From Methylococcus mesophilus (GTDB taxonomy: Bacteria; Pseudomonadota; Gammaproteobacteria; Methylococcales; Methylococcaceae): DNA of 64,000 nt. Made by a program: the position numbers and the translations under genes. Positions 41,168-49,540 of the stretch are shown in pieces; positions within the stretch are counted from its first letter, which is position 1; each line of letters opens with the position of its first letter. The notes beneath the pieces were generated by a model. It was not told the origin of the DNA. It worked only from the letters and a program-made list of their open reading frames with translations, and searched no databases. The DNA lies in assembly GCF_026247885.1 (NCBI RefSeq), contig NZ_CP110921.1, positions 744,001 to 808,000 on the forward strand, written 5' to 3'.

Positions 41168-42724
41168 TTACCATGGGTAGATATGGGCGTTGACCTCAAC
41201 TGTTCCTTGATTGGTTCCTGGGAATAATTGCACGGTCACCGGGTTTTTCGTACCGGCAAGGTCCACCCCGCGTCCCCAACCATTGGCCCGGAACCAATAT
41301 CTGCGCTCACTCAACCTCGTAATGCTTACATCCATCTGTACATCGCCGATTTTTCCCCGATACACGAACTCCCCGAGTGGTTTTCTGCGGAAGAAACCGG
41401 CGGGTATCGTTATCGTGTATCGGCCAATCAATAGCGTTACCGATTCTACGAGAGGGTCGAAACCATGGCTCTCCCTGGCTAAAGTAAACGTCGATGTCAT
41501 TGTGAATGCATGGCGATATATTGCAAGCTGCTGAACTTCGAAGGACCCAAAAGGTACCCAGCAGGCTTTTCCAGGGAAAGCCACCAGCGAATTCAGACCC
41601 CACGTTTCTGTGTCCACCGGAAACGGAGAGCCCGCAACTGAGGTCAAGGCACCATCGCCGGCGATACCGAACACATCAAGCTCTTTGGAACTATCTGCGA
41701 CGAACAGAAATTTTCCTGCCTGGTCCAGCGCCATCCCGCCCGGTTTATAGCTCCCGCCAGATGGAAACGGCGAGCCCGGCACCAAGGCAAGGTCGCCGGC
41801 GGCGTCGACGCCAAAAACAGCGATCGTATTACTGTCCTGGTTACTGACAAACAAAGTCTTGTCATCCGGGCTTAGCGCCACGACACTCGAATTCTCCCCG
41901 AGCTCTGGAAACTCGAAGGGGGACGACGAAATCGGCGTCAGAACGCCATCAGACGCAAGTGCGAAAACGTTTACTCCGGTTCCGTCGGCATTTGCCACGC
42001 CAGCGAAAAGGCGCGTGCCTGCGCAGTTGATGTCCAGCCCCGTGAGCGCGCCTTCGTCTAGACTCGACGCGCCAAGAAACGGCGAGCCAGTAACCTGAGC
42101 AAGGGTGCCTTCGGCCCCGATGCTCCACATACCCACCGCTCCCGCAATCCCGACGTCCGGGAGTCCCGCCGCGAGGAACTTGCCGTTGGGGGAGATCTTT
42201 ATGGAATAGACAACGCTTGGAGCGAGAAAAGGCGAGCCGTCGACAGGCGTTAACTGCCCGCTGTCGGCGATTGCGTAAACGTGGACAGAAGACCCGGCTG
42301 CCGCAATGAGAAACTTAGCATCCGGGGTAATTGCTACGGAGATAGCCCTCCCTCCCGGAGCGGGAAACGGCGAACCCGGAATGGGTACCAGCACCCCGGT
42401 GGCAGCGTCGACGGAAAAAACCGTGACATCTTGGCTAGCGCCGTTCGAGACAAATAGCAAATTCCGTACGGCGGTGCCCACGATACGGTTTGCCGAATAA
42501 AATCCCCCGCATGTGCCTTGCCCAGCCGTCGGGAACGGTGAGCCGAGAATGGGCGTCATTTCGCCTGCGACTCCCACGGAAAACCCAGAAACGGTATTAC
42601 CTAGGCAGCCATCGTTATTCGTGTAAACAAAGCTCTCTGCAGAACTCGCGTCTGCCACCGGCGCGAAATATAGCAACCGCCCCCACAGCACGACAATAAT
42701 CCATATAGTTCTTGAGGTTAACAT
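41168..42724 (-). CDS. Secreted seven-bladed propeller with GSPF repeats and a C-terminal beta domain
   Basis: A signal peptide ends near VADASSAES. Seven repeats of about 50 residues follow, each with a Gly-x-Leu-x-x-(Val/Ile)-x-GSPF linker (GQLTPVDGSPF, GTLAQVTGSPF, GDLALVPGSPF and others) between YVTN-like strands such as LFVSNQDSNTIAVFGVD. This is the lactonase/YncE-like propeller architecture; no catalytic residues can be assigned. The last 110 residues (FDPLVESVTLLIGRYTITIP to VQLFPGTNQGTVEVNA) form a separate beta domain often seen on secreted proteins. 518 residues; the ATG follows a weak AAGG. Confidence 0.82.
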   Translation of the reverse strand: MLTSRTIWIIVVLWGRLLYFAPVADASSAESFVYTNNDGCLGNTVSGFSVGVAGEMTPILGSPFPTAGQGTCGGFYSANRIVGTAVRNLLFVSNGASQDVTVFSVDAATGVLVPIPGSPFPAPGGRAISVAITPDAKFLIAAAGSSVHVYAIADSGQLTPVDGSPFLAPSVVYSIKISPNGKFLAAGLPDVGIAGAVGMWSIGAEGTLAQVTGSPFLGASSLDEGALTGLDINCAGTRLFAGVANADGTGVNVFALASDGVLTPISSSPFEFPELGENSSVVALSPDDKTLFVSNQDSNTIAVFGVDAAGDLALVPGSPFPSGGSYKPGGMALDQAGKFLFVADSSKELDVFGIAGDGALTSVAGSPFPVDTETWGLNSLVAFPGKACWVPFGSFEVQQLAIYRHAFTMTSTFTLARESHGFDPLVESVTLLIGRYTITIPAGFFRRKPLGEFVYRGKIGDVQMDVSITRLSERRYWFRANGWGRGVDLAGTKNPVTVQLFPGTNQGTVEVNAHIYPW

Positions 42725-43061
42725 TGCACCTTTCCTTATGAGTGTCCAACATACGAGATCGGTGAACCTCTCGTCGGCTTGCCGTCCTGCCGTCAGAGAT
42801 CGCCGTCATATGGGGCAACACAATATGCAACCTCCTCCAACCGTCAATGGCACCCAATCTGTGCGGGTCCCTTGTCAACGAATGTTTACGGCAGACCAAA
42901 CTCTCTCGTTGAACCGGCATCCCAGGCGAAACTGGACGAGCATCCGCTCGGGGAAGGTCGCGGAAGTTCATAGCCGGTGTGCTTCCTGACAACCAACACC
43001 GGGAGTCCCCTCTCGAGCAAGTCGCAGGATGTTCTACACCGAACGCCGGCGACTTATAAGA
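42725..43061. other. Intergenic stretch, nothing recognised
   Basis: No ORF with family resemblance and no strong hairpin were found. It lies upstream of the GSPF propeller gene and downstream of the CSLREA gene, both minus strand, so a minus-strand promoter is expected near 42730-42850. I cannot pinpoint it. Confidence 0.4.
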
Positions 43062-44471
43062 TCAGCGCTTAGGGCAACCGAACTTCTCAATCAATACCTG
43101 AATCTGCGCAGCAAGAACCCCGGCATTCTTCCCCGTCACGAGTTGAAGGATCGTGAAATCCATAGGACCGCCGAAATGGATTTCCCGAAAGGTCTTGTCG
43201 AGCCCCGAACAGGCGCGAGCTTTCGCATTAGCCCGGATGTAGGCCTCATCCGAAACCAATTCCCGGCGAAACTCCTTGAGGGCGAACTCCGCAACAATCG
43301 CAGAGCCGATACCCTTTAGCGAGCCGTCAGCCACGCTCTTATCGAAGAAACCAACGATCGAAGAAGCCAGGCCCTCGGAAGACTGTACCGCTTCGACAGC
43401 CCCGATATCGCAGTGGGTACCCTGCGGCCGCGGTATTCCGCGCTGATCCAGATTGTTGGCCCCATATTCCTTCGCGCAAACCTCGTCATCGCCTGCATCT
43501 ATAGCCGGGCTTCCCTCCAACAAGGCGAAAGTCTGCGTTGGCCCGCCGTTGTTGGCGAGCGGACGCAGCTTGGGGTCGCCAGTCAAGTTCGGGCTGGCCG
43601 CTTCGCAGGAACCATCTTCGATAAGATTGACGCCGCCAAGATATACGACACTGCCGTCCGCATTGTAGCAATCTCCACCCGCGTCATTGGCTAAGATCGA
43701 GTTGAATATCCTCGCATGACTCGATGTATAGTTATAAAGCCCACCTCCGGCCTCCGCGCTGTTGCCGTAAATCGTACTATTGAAAATATCAACTTTGCCA
43801 TTCCAGCTGAATATAGCCCCACCGAAACCATCTTCTGCCGTATTATCTGAGAATGTGCTGTTGATCAAGGCGATCTCGCCGCCGCTGGAATAGACGCCAC
43901 CACCGGACTTCGCGTGATTTCCAGATAACGTACTGCCGATGATCATGGCATAACCACTCGAGTTTGAAATAGCGCCACCGAATAAATCTTCATTAGTGTT
44001 TTGCGAGAGAGTACAATATCTTACTGTGAGCATGCCTCCGTTTCGGATGGCGCCGTCCTCGCTCTTAGCATGAACGACCGTCAAGTACTCGAGAGCAAGC
44101 TTAGTGTCGCCACTCACAGAAATAACGCCAATTTTATCGTTACCGCTTATAGTGATTTTTCGCCCTCTTCCGTCGATGGTAAGCCCCTTGGAATCAAAGA
44201 TTTCCAATGCACCGAGTCCTTCGTTCAGGACGATCGTGCCGTCTAAGAGAAACCTGATGGTATCGGACCCAGCCCCCTTTGCACATTCCGGAAAAGTTCT
44301 CTCGTCACCCTTGGCATTAGCAATCGCTTCTCGCAAACTGCAGCGAAGATCGCTCTGGAGCGTATCGCGGAGCGTGTTCACGGTAATCGTGGCGGCTCCG
44401 GCGTTCGACCCGATCAGCACCGGAAGCAGAAGCACAGGGCTCAACACGAATCTACAAATTGATTTTGTCAT
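43062..44471 (-). CDS. Secreted CSLREA-domain right-handed beta-helix protein
   Basis: 469 residues with signal peptide (LSPVLLLPVLIGSNAGAAT). The CSLREA domain is TITVNTLRDTLQSDLRCSLREAIANAKGD in pattern: VNTxxD, then CSLREAI, then DTIRFLLDGTI. A right-handed beta-helix follows, with repeats such as GGAISNSSGYAMIIGSTLSG and GGGVYSSGGEIALINSTFSD. A choice-of-anchor-like block (LANNGGPTQTFALLEGSPAI) comes next, then about 100 extra residues with no known match. Such proteins are exported and often act as adhesins or surface enzymes; the role here is unknown. Confidence 0.85.
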   Translation of the reverse strand: MTKSICRFVLSPVLLLPVLIGSNAGAATITVNTLRDTLQSDLRCSLREAIANAKGDERTFPECAKGAGSDTIRFLLDGTIVLNEGLGALEIFDSKGLTIDGRGRKITISGNDKIGVISVSGDTKLALEYLTVVHAKSEDGAIRNGGMLTVRYCTLSQNTNEDLFGGAISNSSGYAMIIGSTLSGNHAKSGGGVYSSGGEIALINSTFSDNTAEDGFGGAIFSWNGKVDIFNSTIYGNSAEAGGGLYNYTSSHARIFNSILANDAGGDCYNADGSVVYLGGVNLIEDGSCEAASPNLTGDPKLRPLANNGGPTQTFALLEGSPAIDAGDDEVCAKEYGANNLDQRGIPRPQGTHCDIGAVEAVQSSEGLASSIVGFFDKSVADGSLKGIGSAIVAEFALKEFRRELVSDEAYIRANAKARACSGLDKTFREIHFGGPMDFTILQLVTGKNAGVLAAQIQVLIEKFGCPKR

Positions 44472-44866
44472 GTTATTAACTCCAGTTAATCATCAAACGA
44501 CGTTGAACATCTTCTGATCTTTGACTTGATTACTTGTCACAGCCTCAGATGCCCCGTAGATTCGTCCTAAATTGGGCCATCATTAATATGTCGCTCGCAA
44601 ATCACGTTAAAGCGCGTGTTTGAGTCGACATTGCGCTCTGGCGCCACTGTAGAACACGCTCTTGCCAAAATGTCCAGAAGCACCCACCTAAATGTTGTAC
44701 ACGTCGGCCGATGGCGTGACAAAACCGCTTTAGAGCATTCGTACAGCAGCCGTGGGCGGATCGATTTGCTCTGCACCAGGGCACGATTTGAGCGATAATA
44801 TTAAAATTTGCTATGCATCTCATCAAAGCGCAAGCCATAACCACAATCCATTAATTTCAAACATCA
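44472..44866. other. A+T-rich intergenic stretch with a possible gene relic
   Basis: The plus strand keeps a 60-codon frame at 44616-44798 (FESTLRSGATVEHALAKM, later VVHVGRWRDKTALEH). The RSGATVEHxLA and VHVGRWRD pieces faintly recall the helix-turn-helix start of IS630-type transposases with an internal deletion. This is weak, and the frame may be chance. No inverted terminal repeats were seen. The rest would hold the promoter of the CSLREA gene. Confidence 0.25.
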
Positions 44867-45571
44867 TTAACGACACAATTTCGCTGCGTCGTTGCGCTTT
44901 ATCTTATTAGATAATCCGGAATCTATAATATCGCAAGTTTTGTTGAATTCGGTAATATTGTCAATCACTTGAGCAAATTGCGAAGTAGGAGAAAGATTGA
45001 TACCATACATTAAGTTATGCACCACAGTGTTCCCCCTTATTACCGTTCCTTTAGAATTGCCGTGTACCGCAAGGCCCTCCAATTCAAAACCATCTATATA
45101 GTTACCGGAGATTTTACATCTGATACAGACAGCCAACCCAATACCACGAACCGCGCCAGTGTCACTCGGATATATAATGTTGTTTGTTAATTCGATTTCT
45201 TCCTGCGGCAGATAATCGGTACCCGTGAGAGCAATACCTACTACCGCTTCCTCAGTAACCTTTATATCAATCTCGTGAATTTTCACACCATCTGATTCTA
45301 CGACAAACCCTCCTTCCACAACTGGATGCTCACCCGGGTGACCATAAATCAGTACGTTTAAGGTTCGAACTCTTACGATTTCATTATACGTTCCAGGGCG
45401 AACAAGAATCCATCCGCCCGCTTTAACATGATCCACCGCATCTTGAATGGTTGGATAATGCTTAGGAACTTCGATAATATCGTAACCTAAAGCTATGCGG
45501 CTGGTCGACACTGTCCCGATAGCCAGAATCCAAACGAAAGCAAAGTGTATATTACGCCACATTTTATTCAT
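44867..45571 (-). CDS. Small secreted right-handed beta-helix (NosD-like) protein
   Basis: 234 residues. A signal peptide (FAFVWILAIGTVSTSRIALG) leads to a pectate-lyase-like opening (VPKHYPTIQDAVDHVKAGGW, ILVRPGTYNEIVRV). Parallel beta-helix turns follow, such as IELTNNIIYPSDTGAVRG and KISGNYIDGFELEGLAVHGN. No catalytic residues can be assigned. It is the A+T-richest gene of the block, pointing to a foreign origin. The chain is short for the family and may be a domain left over from a larger protein. Confidence 0.78.
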   Translation of the reverse strand: MNKMWRNIHFAFVWILAIGTVSTSRIALGYDIIEVPKHYPTIQDAVDHVKAGGWILVRPGTYNEIVRVRTLNVLIYGHPGEHPVVEGGFVVESDGVKIHEIDIKVTEEAVVGIALTGTDYLPQEEIELTNNIIYPSDTGAVRGIGLAVCIRCKISGNYIDGFELEGLAVHGNSKGTVIRGNTVVHNLMYGINLSPTSQFAQVIDNITEFNKTCDIIDSGLSNKIKRNDAAKLCR

Positions 45572-45677
45572 AATAATTTTCCTCGAACAAAGCGAAGAGC
45601 AAACTGGCGACCTGGTTGCGGCGAGGGGATGAAGAAACCCAACGTCTCCACTCCCTCGACCACACGTATCGATATTT

Positions 45678-45868
45678 CTACCAGAGAATATCCAGGTTCA
45701 TCGTCGTTCCGGTGAGCGGTTCCAGCGCATATCCCAGTTGCACTTTGACATTTTTGAAATTCGGGTCGGCAATCGCCAACCCCGGTTCCTTCATAGCCGC
45801 CGGCGGCGGCTTATCCTCCGGCTCGTAGGTCCCAAAACCGATGCTGCTGCAAAAGCCAAAGCGCTGTT
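45678..45868 (-). pseudogene. Probable 3' remnant of a lost gene
   Basis: The minus strand is open for about 62 codons from an in-frame TAG near 45868 to a TAG at 45678-45680. It reads GFCSSIGFGTYEPEDKPP, then KEPGLAIADPNFKNVKVQLG, ending TTMNLDILW. The composition and phrasing look like real protein, while no start with a Shine-Dalgarno is present, so I read it as the surviving C-terminus of a decayed gene. The flanking bases 45572-45677 and 45869-45996 hold nothing else recognisable. Confidence 0.35.
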
Positions 45869-45996
45869 CCTAGTTTCCTGTGCCTTCTTGAGCAACACTG
45901 TCAGTTGGCCGAAATGAGTCTGGTCGCTCGCGCTAGTTACCGAAGTCCTTAAACCCCTGAAAAGCCGCTTTCATCCATCTCCTTCTCCCAGGCAAA

Positions 45997-48099
45997 CTAG
46001 TGTTTCCACATGATCTTGGGAATCTTGATGAACTTAGCGGTAACGGTCCGGTCTCTGTCCAGCAACAACCAGCATGTCCCATGGCCATAACAGTCGAGCC
46101 CGCCGCCGTTGATCCAATGAGAGAACATGTATCCGTCTTCGGGTTCCGCCGTCAAATTGACCCCGGTGCCATAGGAAAAATCGAAGCTGCACACACTGTC
46201 ACAGTTGTCGATTCCCCTCGGATCACTTGTCACCGTGCCCTGGCCTTTAACGATCACACTCAATTTTTTGCGCTGCGCGCCTGGGGGGACCGGTGGAACT
46301 TGGGCCGGCGAAGTGTGCAATCTATATACATATGCGCGTTCGCTGCACGAAACTACCGCGGAATCGCCGGCGATTGCAGCCGACATCCCGAAGAAGCAAT
46401 TTCCTTTGTTCAGTTCCTTAATCGTCTCGGTGCTGTCTACCCAACCGCCGGAAGGTTTAGTGTAAAAATAAGCCGCACCCCATGCCTCATTGATCGATGC
46501 AGAGGTCGTGGCAACGACCGTGTCGCCGGAAATCGCCACTGCCTGGCCGAGTTGCCCCGAATCCTTCCTGTCCGACATAGTCAGTTTTGCAGTTTGAGTC
46601 GCATCCACCCAGCCGCCAGCCGGTTTCTCAAAGACGTACACTGCGCCTTCGTGCCTGTCGCCCTCAAAAGTCGCCCCGGTGACTATGGTGTTCGCGGAAA
46701 TCCCAATGTCGATGCCAAAGTATCCGAAAATACCATCCGATAGATCCGCGGCCCTGAGCACAGCCGGCACAACATCGTCCGTCCAGCCCCCTTCCGGCTT
46801 CACATACACCCGGATAGCACCTTCATCCGGAATCCCCACGGCTAAAGTATCTCCGGAAAGCGCGACAGCCCTTCCGCCGCTGAACTTGGCCGTTTCGGAC
46901 TGATCCGTCCAGTCTTGTCCCTCATGCTTGACGAAAACATAGGTGGCATTCCCTCTTCTACCCCATGCCACCGTCGCTACGGTATCTCCACTGATACTCA
47001 CAGAGCGGCCGAAACCGCTGTCGCGCACGCGGTTCCAAGCAATGAGTTTGCCCTTCTGCAACCATCGGGTGCCGATACGTTTGAAAACGTAGGCTGCCCC
47101 GAATGGCTTGTTTTCTGGCATGCTCCCCGGGTAGTTTCCCGGGGCTCCTACGACCAGGGTGTCACCGTCGATTGCAACCGCCCCGCCAAAAAAGGTTTCC
47201 GTGTCGTCTCCCGAGGTCAGCTTGCCCTGCAGTGACCACACCGCCCCTTTGCGTATGAAGACATAGGCTGAACCGGCTTGCTTCTTTCCGAGAATAGTAT
47301 CGAAAGGAGCGCCGACCACCGCCGTGTCGCCGGAAACCGCCACACTTTGTCCAAAATTCCGTTTTTGCACGGAATCCGGTGCGGTAAGGGTGGTCTCCAG
47401 CCTCACGATCAACGGATCTACTACGATCGGCCAAGCGGCGTCACGGGTATCCACTGCAATGGTGAGCTGGCTTCCATCCGCCTTCAGATAGGCCGGCAAC
47501 GCTTTTCCGTGCGCGTCCACAACGCTCAGATCCCGATAATCCAGCACGCTCCTGCCGCTGGCATCCCGGAATTCGGCGCTCTTGCCGTCCTTCCCGAGGA
47601 CGGCCTGGAGTCCGCCGCGGGTGCCCAGCCGCAGTTCGATCGCGGCCTCGCCACTCCGGGGTGGCCGCGCCAGGGTGAAGCCCTGTTCAACGCCCACATC
47701 CCGGTTCTCATACCATTCGGTTACCGCCCCGCGTCGGTATTCCAGCCGCCGGCCGTTCGCCGCCACGTCTGCCCTACCTACGGGTTCGATCCGCCCGGCT
47801 ATGCCGTAGCCCTCAAGCCACAATCCCAAGCGCCAACCGGGTTGTCCCCCGCTCGGCACCAGATCGATACTCTGACCATCGAACGCCAGCGCCAGTTGGT
47901 TCTGCTGGTTCACCGCCGCGTACTGTCCACCCTCGAATTGAATGTCGTGCTGCGCCTCCCTGACTGCTGCTCCGAGACCGGCCGGCACCACTCCGGACGC
48001 CGCCGAACCGGCGATGCCGATCACTGGCACGGAAACGCTGGCCAATAACACAAAACCTGAAATGATCGTGGCCAAACCACGTAATGAGCAGATCCCCAT
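45997..48099 (-). CDS. Secreted FG-GAP repeat protein with C-terminal InlB-type repeat
   Basis: 700 residues with signal peptide (IISGFVLLASVSVPVIGIAG). An N-terminal beta domain (about 30-240) ends AAWPIVVDPLIV. At least six FG-GAP/integrin-alpha-like repeats follow, such as NFGQSVAVSGDTAVVGAPFD, FFGGAVAIDGDTLVVGAPGN and QLGQAVAISGDTVVATT. The last 70 residues resemble divergent InlB B-repeats (VNLTAEPEDGYMFSHW, TVTAKF). A GTG and an ATG compete as starts; GGGAGA is six bases before the ATG, which is chosen. Probably a surface-binding protein. Confidence 0.85.
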   Translation of the reverse strand: MGICSLRGLATIISGFVLLASVSVPVIGIAGSAASGVVPAGLGAAVREAQHDIQFEGGQYAAVNQQNQLALAFDGQSIDLVPSGGQPGWRLGLWLEGYGIAGRIEPVGRADVAANGRRLEYRRGAVTEWYENRDVGVEQGFTLARPPRSGEAAIELRLGTRGGLQAVLGKDGKSAEFRDASGRSVLDYRDLSVVDAHGKALPAYLKADGSQLTIAVDTRDAAWPIVVDPLIVRLETTLTAPDSVQKRNFGQSVAVSGDTAVVGAPFDTILGKKQAGSAYVFIRKGAVWSLQGKLTSGDDTETFFGGAVAIDGDTLVVGAPGNYPGSMPENKPFGAAYVFKRIGTRWLQKGKLIAWNRVRDSGFGRSVSISGDTVATVAWGRRGNATYVFVKHEGQDWTDQSETAKFSGGRAVALSGDTLAVGIPDEGAIRVYVKPEGGWTDDVVPAVLRAADLSDGIFGYFGIDIGISANTIVTGATFEGDRHEGAVYVFEKPAGGWVDATQTAKLTMSDRKDSGQLGQAVAISGDTVVATTSASINEAWGAAYFYTKPSGGWVDSTETIKELNKGNCFFGMSAAIAGDSAVVSCSERAYVYRLHTSPAQVPPVPPGAQRKKLSVIVKGQGTVTSDPRGIDNCDSVCSFDFSYGTGVNLTAEPEDGYMFSHWINGGGLDCYGHGTCWLLLDRDRTVTAKFIKIPKIMWKH

Positions 48100-48545
48100 A
48101 TTCACTCTCCCAATATCGAAAAATCTAAGCTGTTATAGAATGCAAGATAAACAATAAGCTTGCCGCGTGAAACTCGCTGTATTATTCCTCGCTTTCGAAT
48201 CAACAAGTTAAACGAGGCACGGAACGTAAAATCCGGACATCGTTACTACCCATGCCAAAATTAGAGGTTGGTTGCTTTCTTTTTGTTCCCGGCTTCCGAC
48301 AGTATTTTGTTCGGCACCCGACTTCTGTCAACATGACGCGCCGCATCACGCACGACGACGCATACACAGAAGCTACGGGAGATAGCGTTAACGTAAACAT
48401 TGGAAGTTTACTTAATGATTTCGATATGCCACATCCCCTAATCAGTAGGGGTATTACTCTTTGTCCCTTCCGCCGAATCGGAGATATCGGTCACAGCGTG
48501 CCAGACGCCTTTCCTTGTTTAAAGGGGGTCAGGAGGCGGAATCGT
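48100..48545. other. Regulatory gap between the luxR-like and FG-GAP genes
   Basis: No gene is visible in these roughly 440 bases. The stretch is A+T-rich near the FG-GAP start (promoter expected there, minus strand) and contains the CCCCTA/TAGGGG dyad listed separately. It also holds TCAGGA-rich sequence close to the regulator stop. Confidence 0.4.
48435..48451. promoter_or_regulatory. CCCCTA-N5-TAGGGG dyad, possible LuxR/NarL-type operator
   Basis: CCCCTA and TAGGGG are exact inverted arms around ATCAG, and the right arm continues as TAGGGGTA. NarL/FixJ/LuxR-type HTH proteins often bind heptamers of the form TACYYMT, which TACCCCT matches on one side. It lies between a LuxR-family gene and a divergently regulated-looking secreted-protein gene on the same strand. 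Function is inference. Confidence 0.35.
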
Positions 48546-49322
48546 TCAACCGCCGCGATTCAGCCACAGACTCATGAGCCCCGCCCGGCTGCGGACGCCG
48601 AATTTTCGGAAGATGGCGATGACATGCTGGTGAGTGGTGGAAACGGCGAGGCCGACTTGGTCCGCTATGTGCTTTTCCGAAGCTTCGGTCAACAGCAGGT
48701 GAAGTACTCTGCGCTCGGTCGGCGTCAGAGGGGTGGAAGCCATCAATAGGCCGTGACTCAACATGAGGTGACGGTGAAACCACTTGATGCCCCGCACCGC
48801 GTAGGTCAGCAGAGCGATTTCTTCGTCACTGAACACTTTGCGGGAATAAAATCCAAAATGGGATTCGGCATCCTGGTTGAGGGGAAATCCTATGAAGACC
48901 GAGTCGCAGGTGCCGGCGGAGCCGTAATAGGCCTTGTAAAACGGCGACTCGAACCATTCCGGCGGCAGTTCCCTCCGGAATGAGTACGTCCTGAACGTCC
49001 CCACACCGCGCATAGGGAGGAGGAAGGACGGATCGATGTCCCGCCGGTCCCAGAGCTTCAGGATTTCCTTGAAAGGCCCTTCGTTCGGATGAGGGGCAAC
49101 GGGTTGAAGCAGCTTCATCGCAGATACGCGCCAGCCCCGCAGCGGATCCTCTTGAAAATCCCCGTCCATGCGAGTCGCCCCACCCCAAGTTGCATTCCAG
49201 GCATCTGCCAGATTGCAAAGGGATTCCATCAGATGGGTGGCCGCCTGGTCGGATTGCCCGGCTTCGAAGTCCGACAGTTCGTCCCAAATGCGGTGTATTT
49301 TTTCCTGGACTTCGGTGTTCAT
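48546..49322 (-). CDS. LuxR-family transcriptional regulator
   Basis: 258 residues. The C-terminal LuxR HTH is clear: LTPTERRVLHLLLTEASEKH, then IADQVGLAVSTTHQHVIAIF and RKFGVRSRAGLMSLWL. The N-terminal 185 residues form a sensory-type domain with RRDIDPSFLLPMRGVGTF, PPEWFESPFYKAYYG and IKWFHRHLMLSHGLL. It is not a typical acyl-homoserine-lactone domain (the conserved Trp/Tyr/Asp pattern is not seen). It is a clear paralog of the regulator at 59262-60029. It likely controls the neighbouring secreted-protein genes. Confidence 0.88.
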   Translation of the reverse strand: MNTEVQEKIHRIWDELSDFEAGQSDQAATHLMESLCNLADAWNATWGGATRMDGDFQEDPLRGWRVSAMKLLQPVAPHPNEGPFKEILKLWDRRDIDPSFLLPMRGVGTFRTYSFRRELPPEWFESPFYKAYYGSAGTCDSVFIGFPLNQDAESHFGFYSRKVFSDEEIALLTYAVRGIKWFHRHLMLSHGLLMASTPLTPTERRVLHLLLTEASEKHIADQVGLAVSTTHQHVIAIFRKFGVRSRAGLMSLWLNRGG

Positions 49323-49540
49323 GGTTTCTCGATCGCTAAACAGCCAAGCCTATGGCAGAACACCGAGTGGCGCAGCGATCCTAATTCCGCAGCCAGGGTA
49401 GGCGCTGCGTTGTTCGAATCTGGTTTCGCCACGTCGGAGGTTATCCGAGCGCACGTCCGCCAGCTCTTCGACAAGAGTTCAATCTGCCTTAGTCAGAGGG
49501 ATATCGCCCGGTCGGTCGGACGCCAGAAAAAATTAACCGG

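Noticed and set aside
44567-44844. Overlapping short frames read as a possible transposase relic
   Set aside because: The resemblance to an IS630-type start is only two short phrases, and no terminal repeats or target duplication were seen, so I list it only as a weak note.
49360-49440. A tRNA-like 3' half (GTTCGAATC with a following CGCCA)
   Set aside because: The T-loop stem does not pair, no matching 7-base acceptor strand was found 70-85 bases upstream, and no anticodon arm can be drawn.
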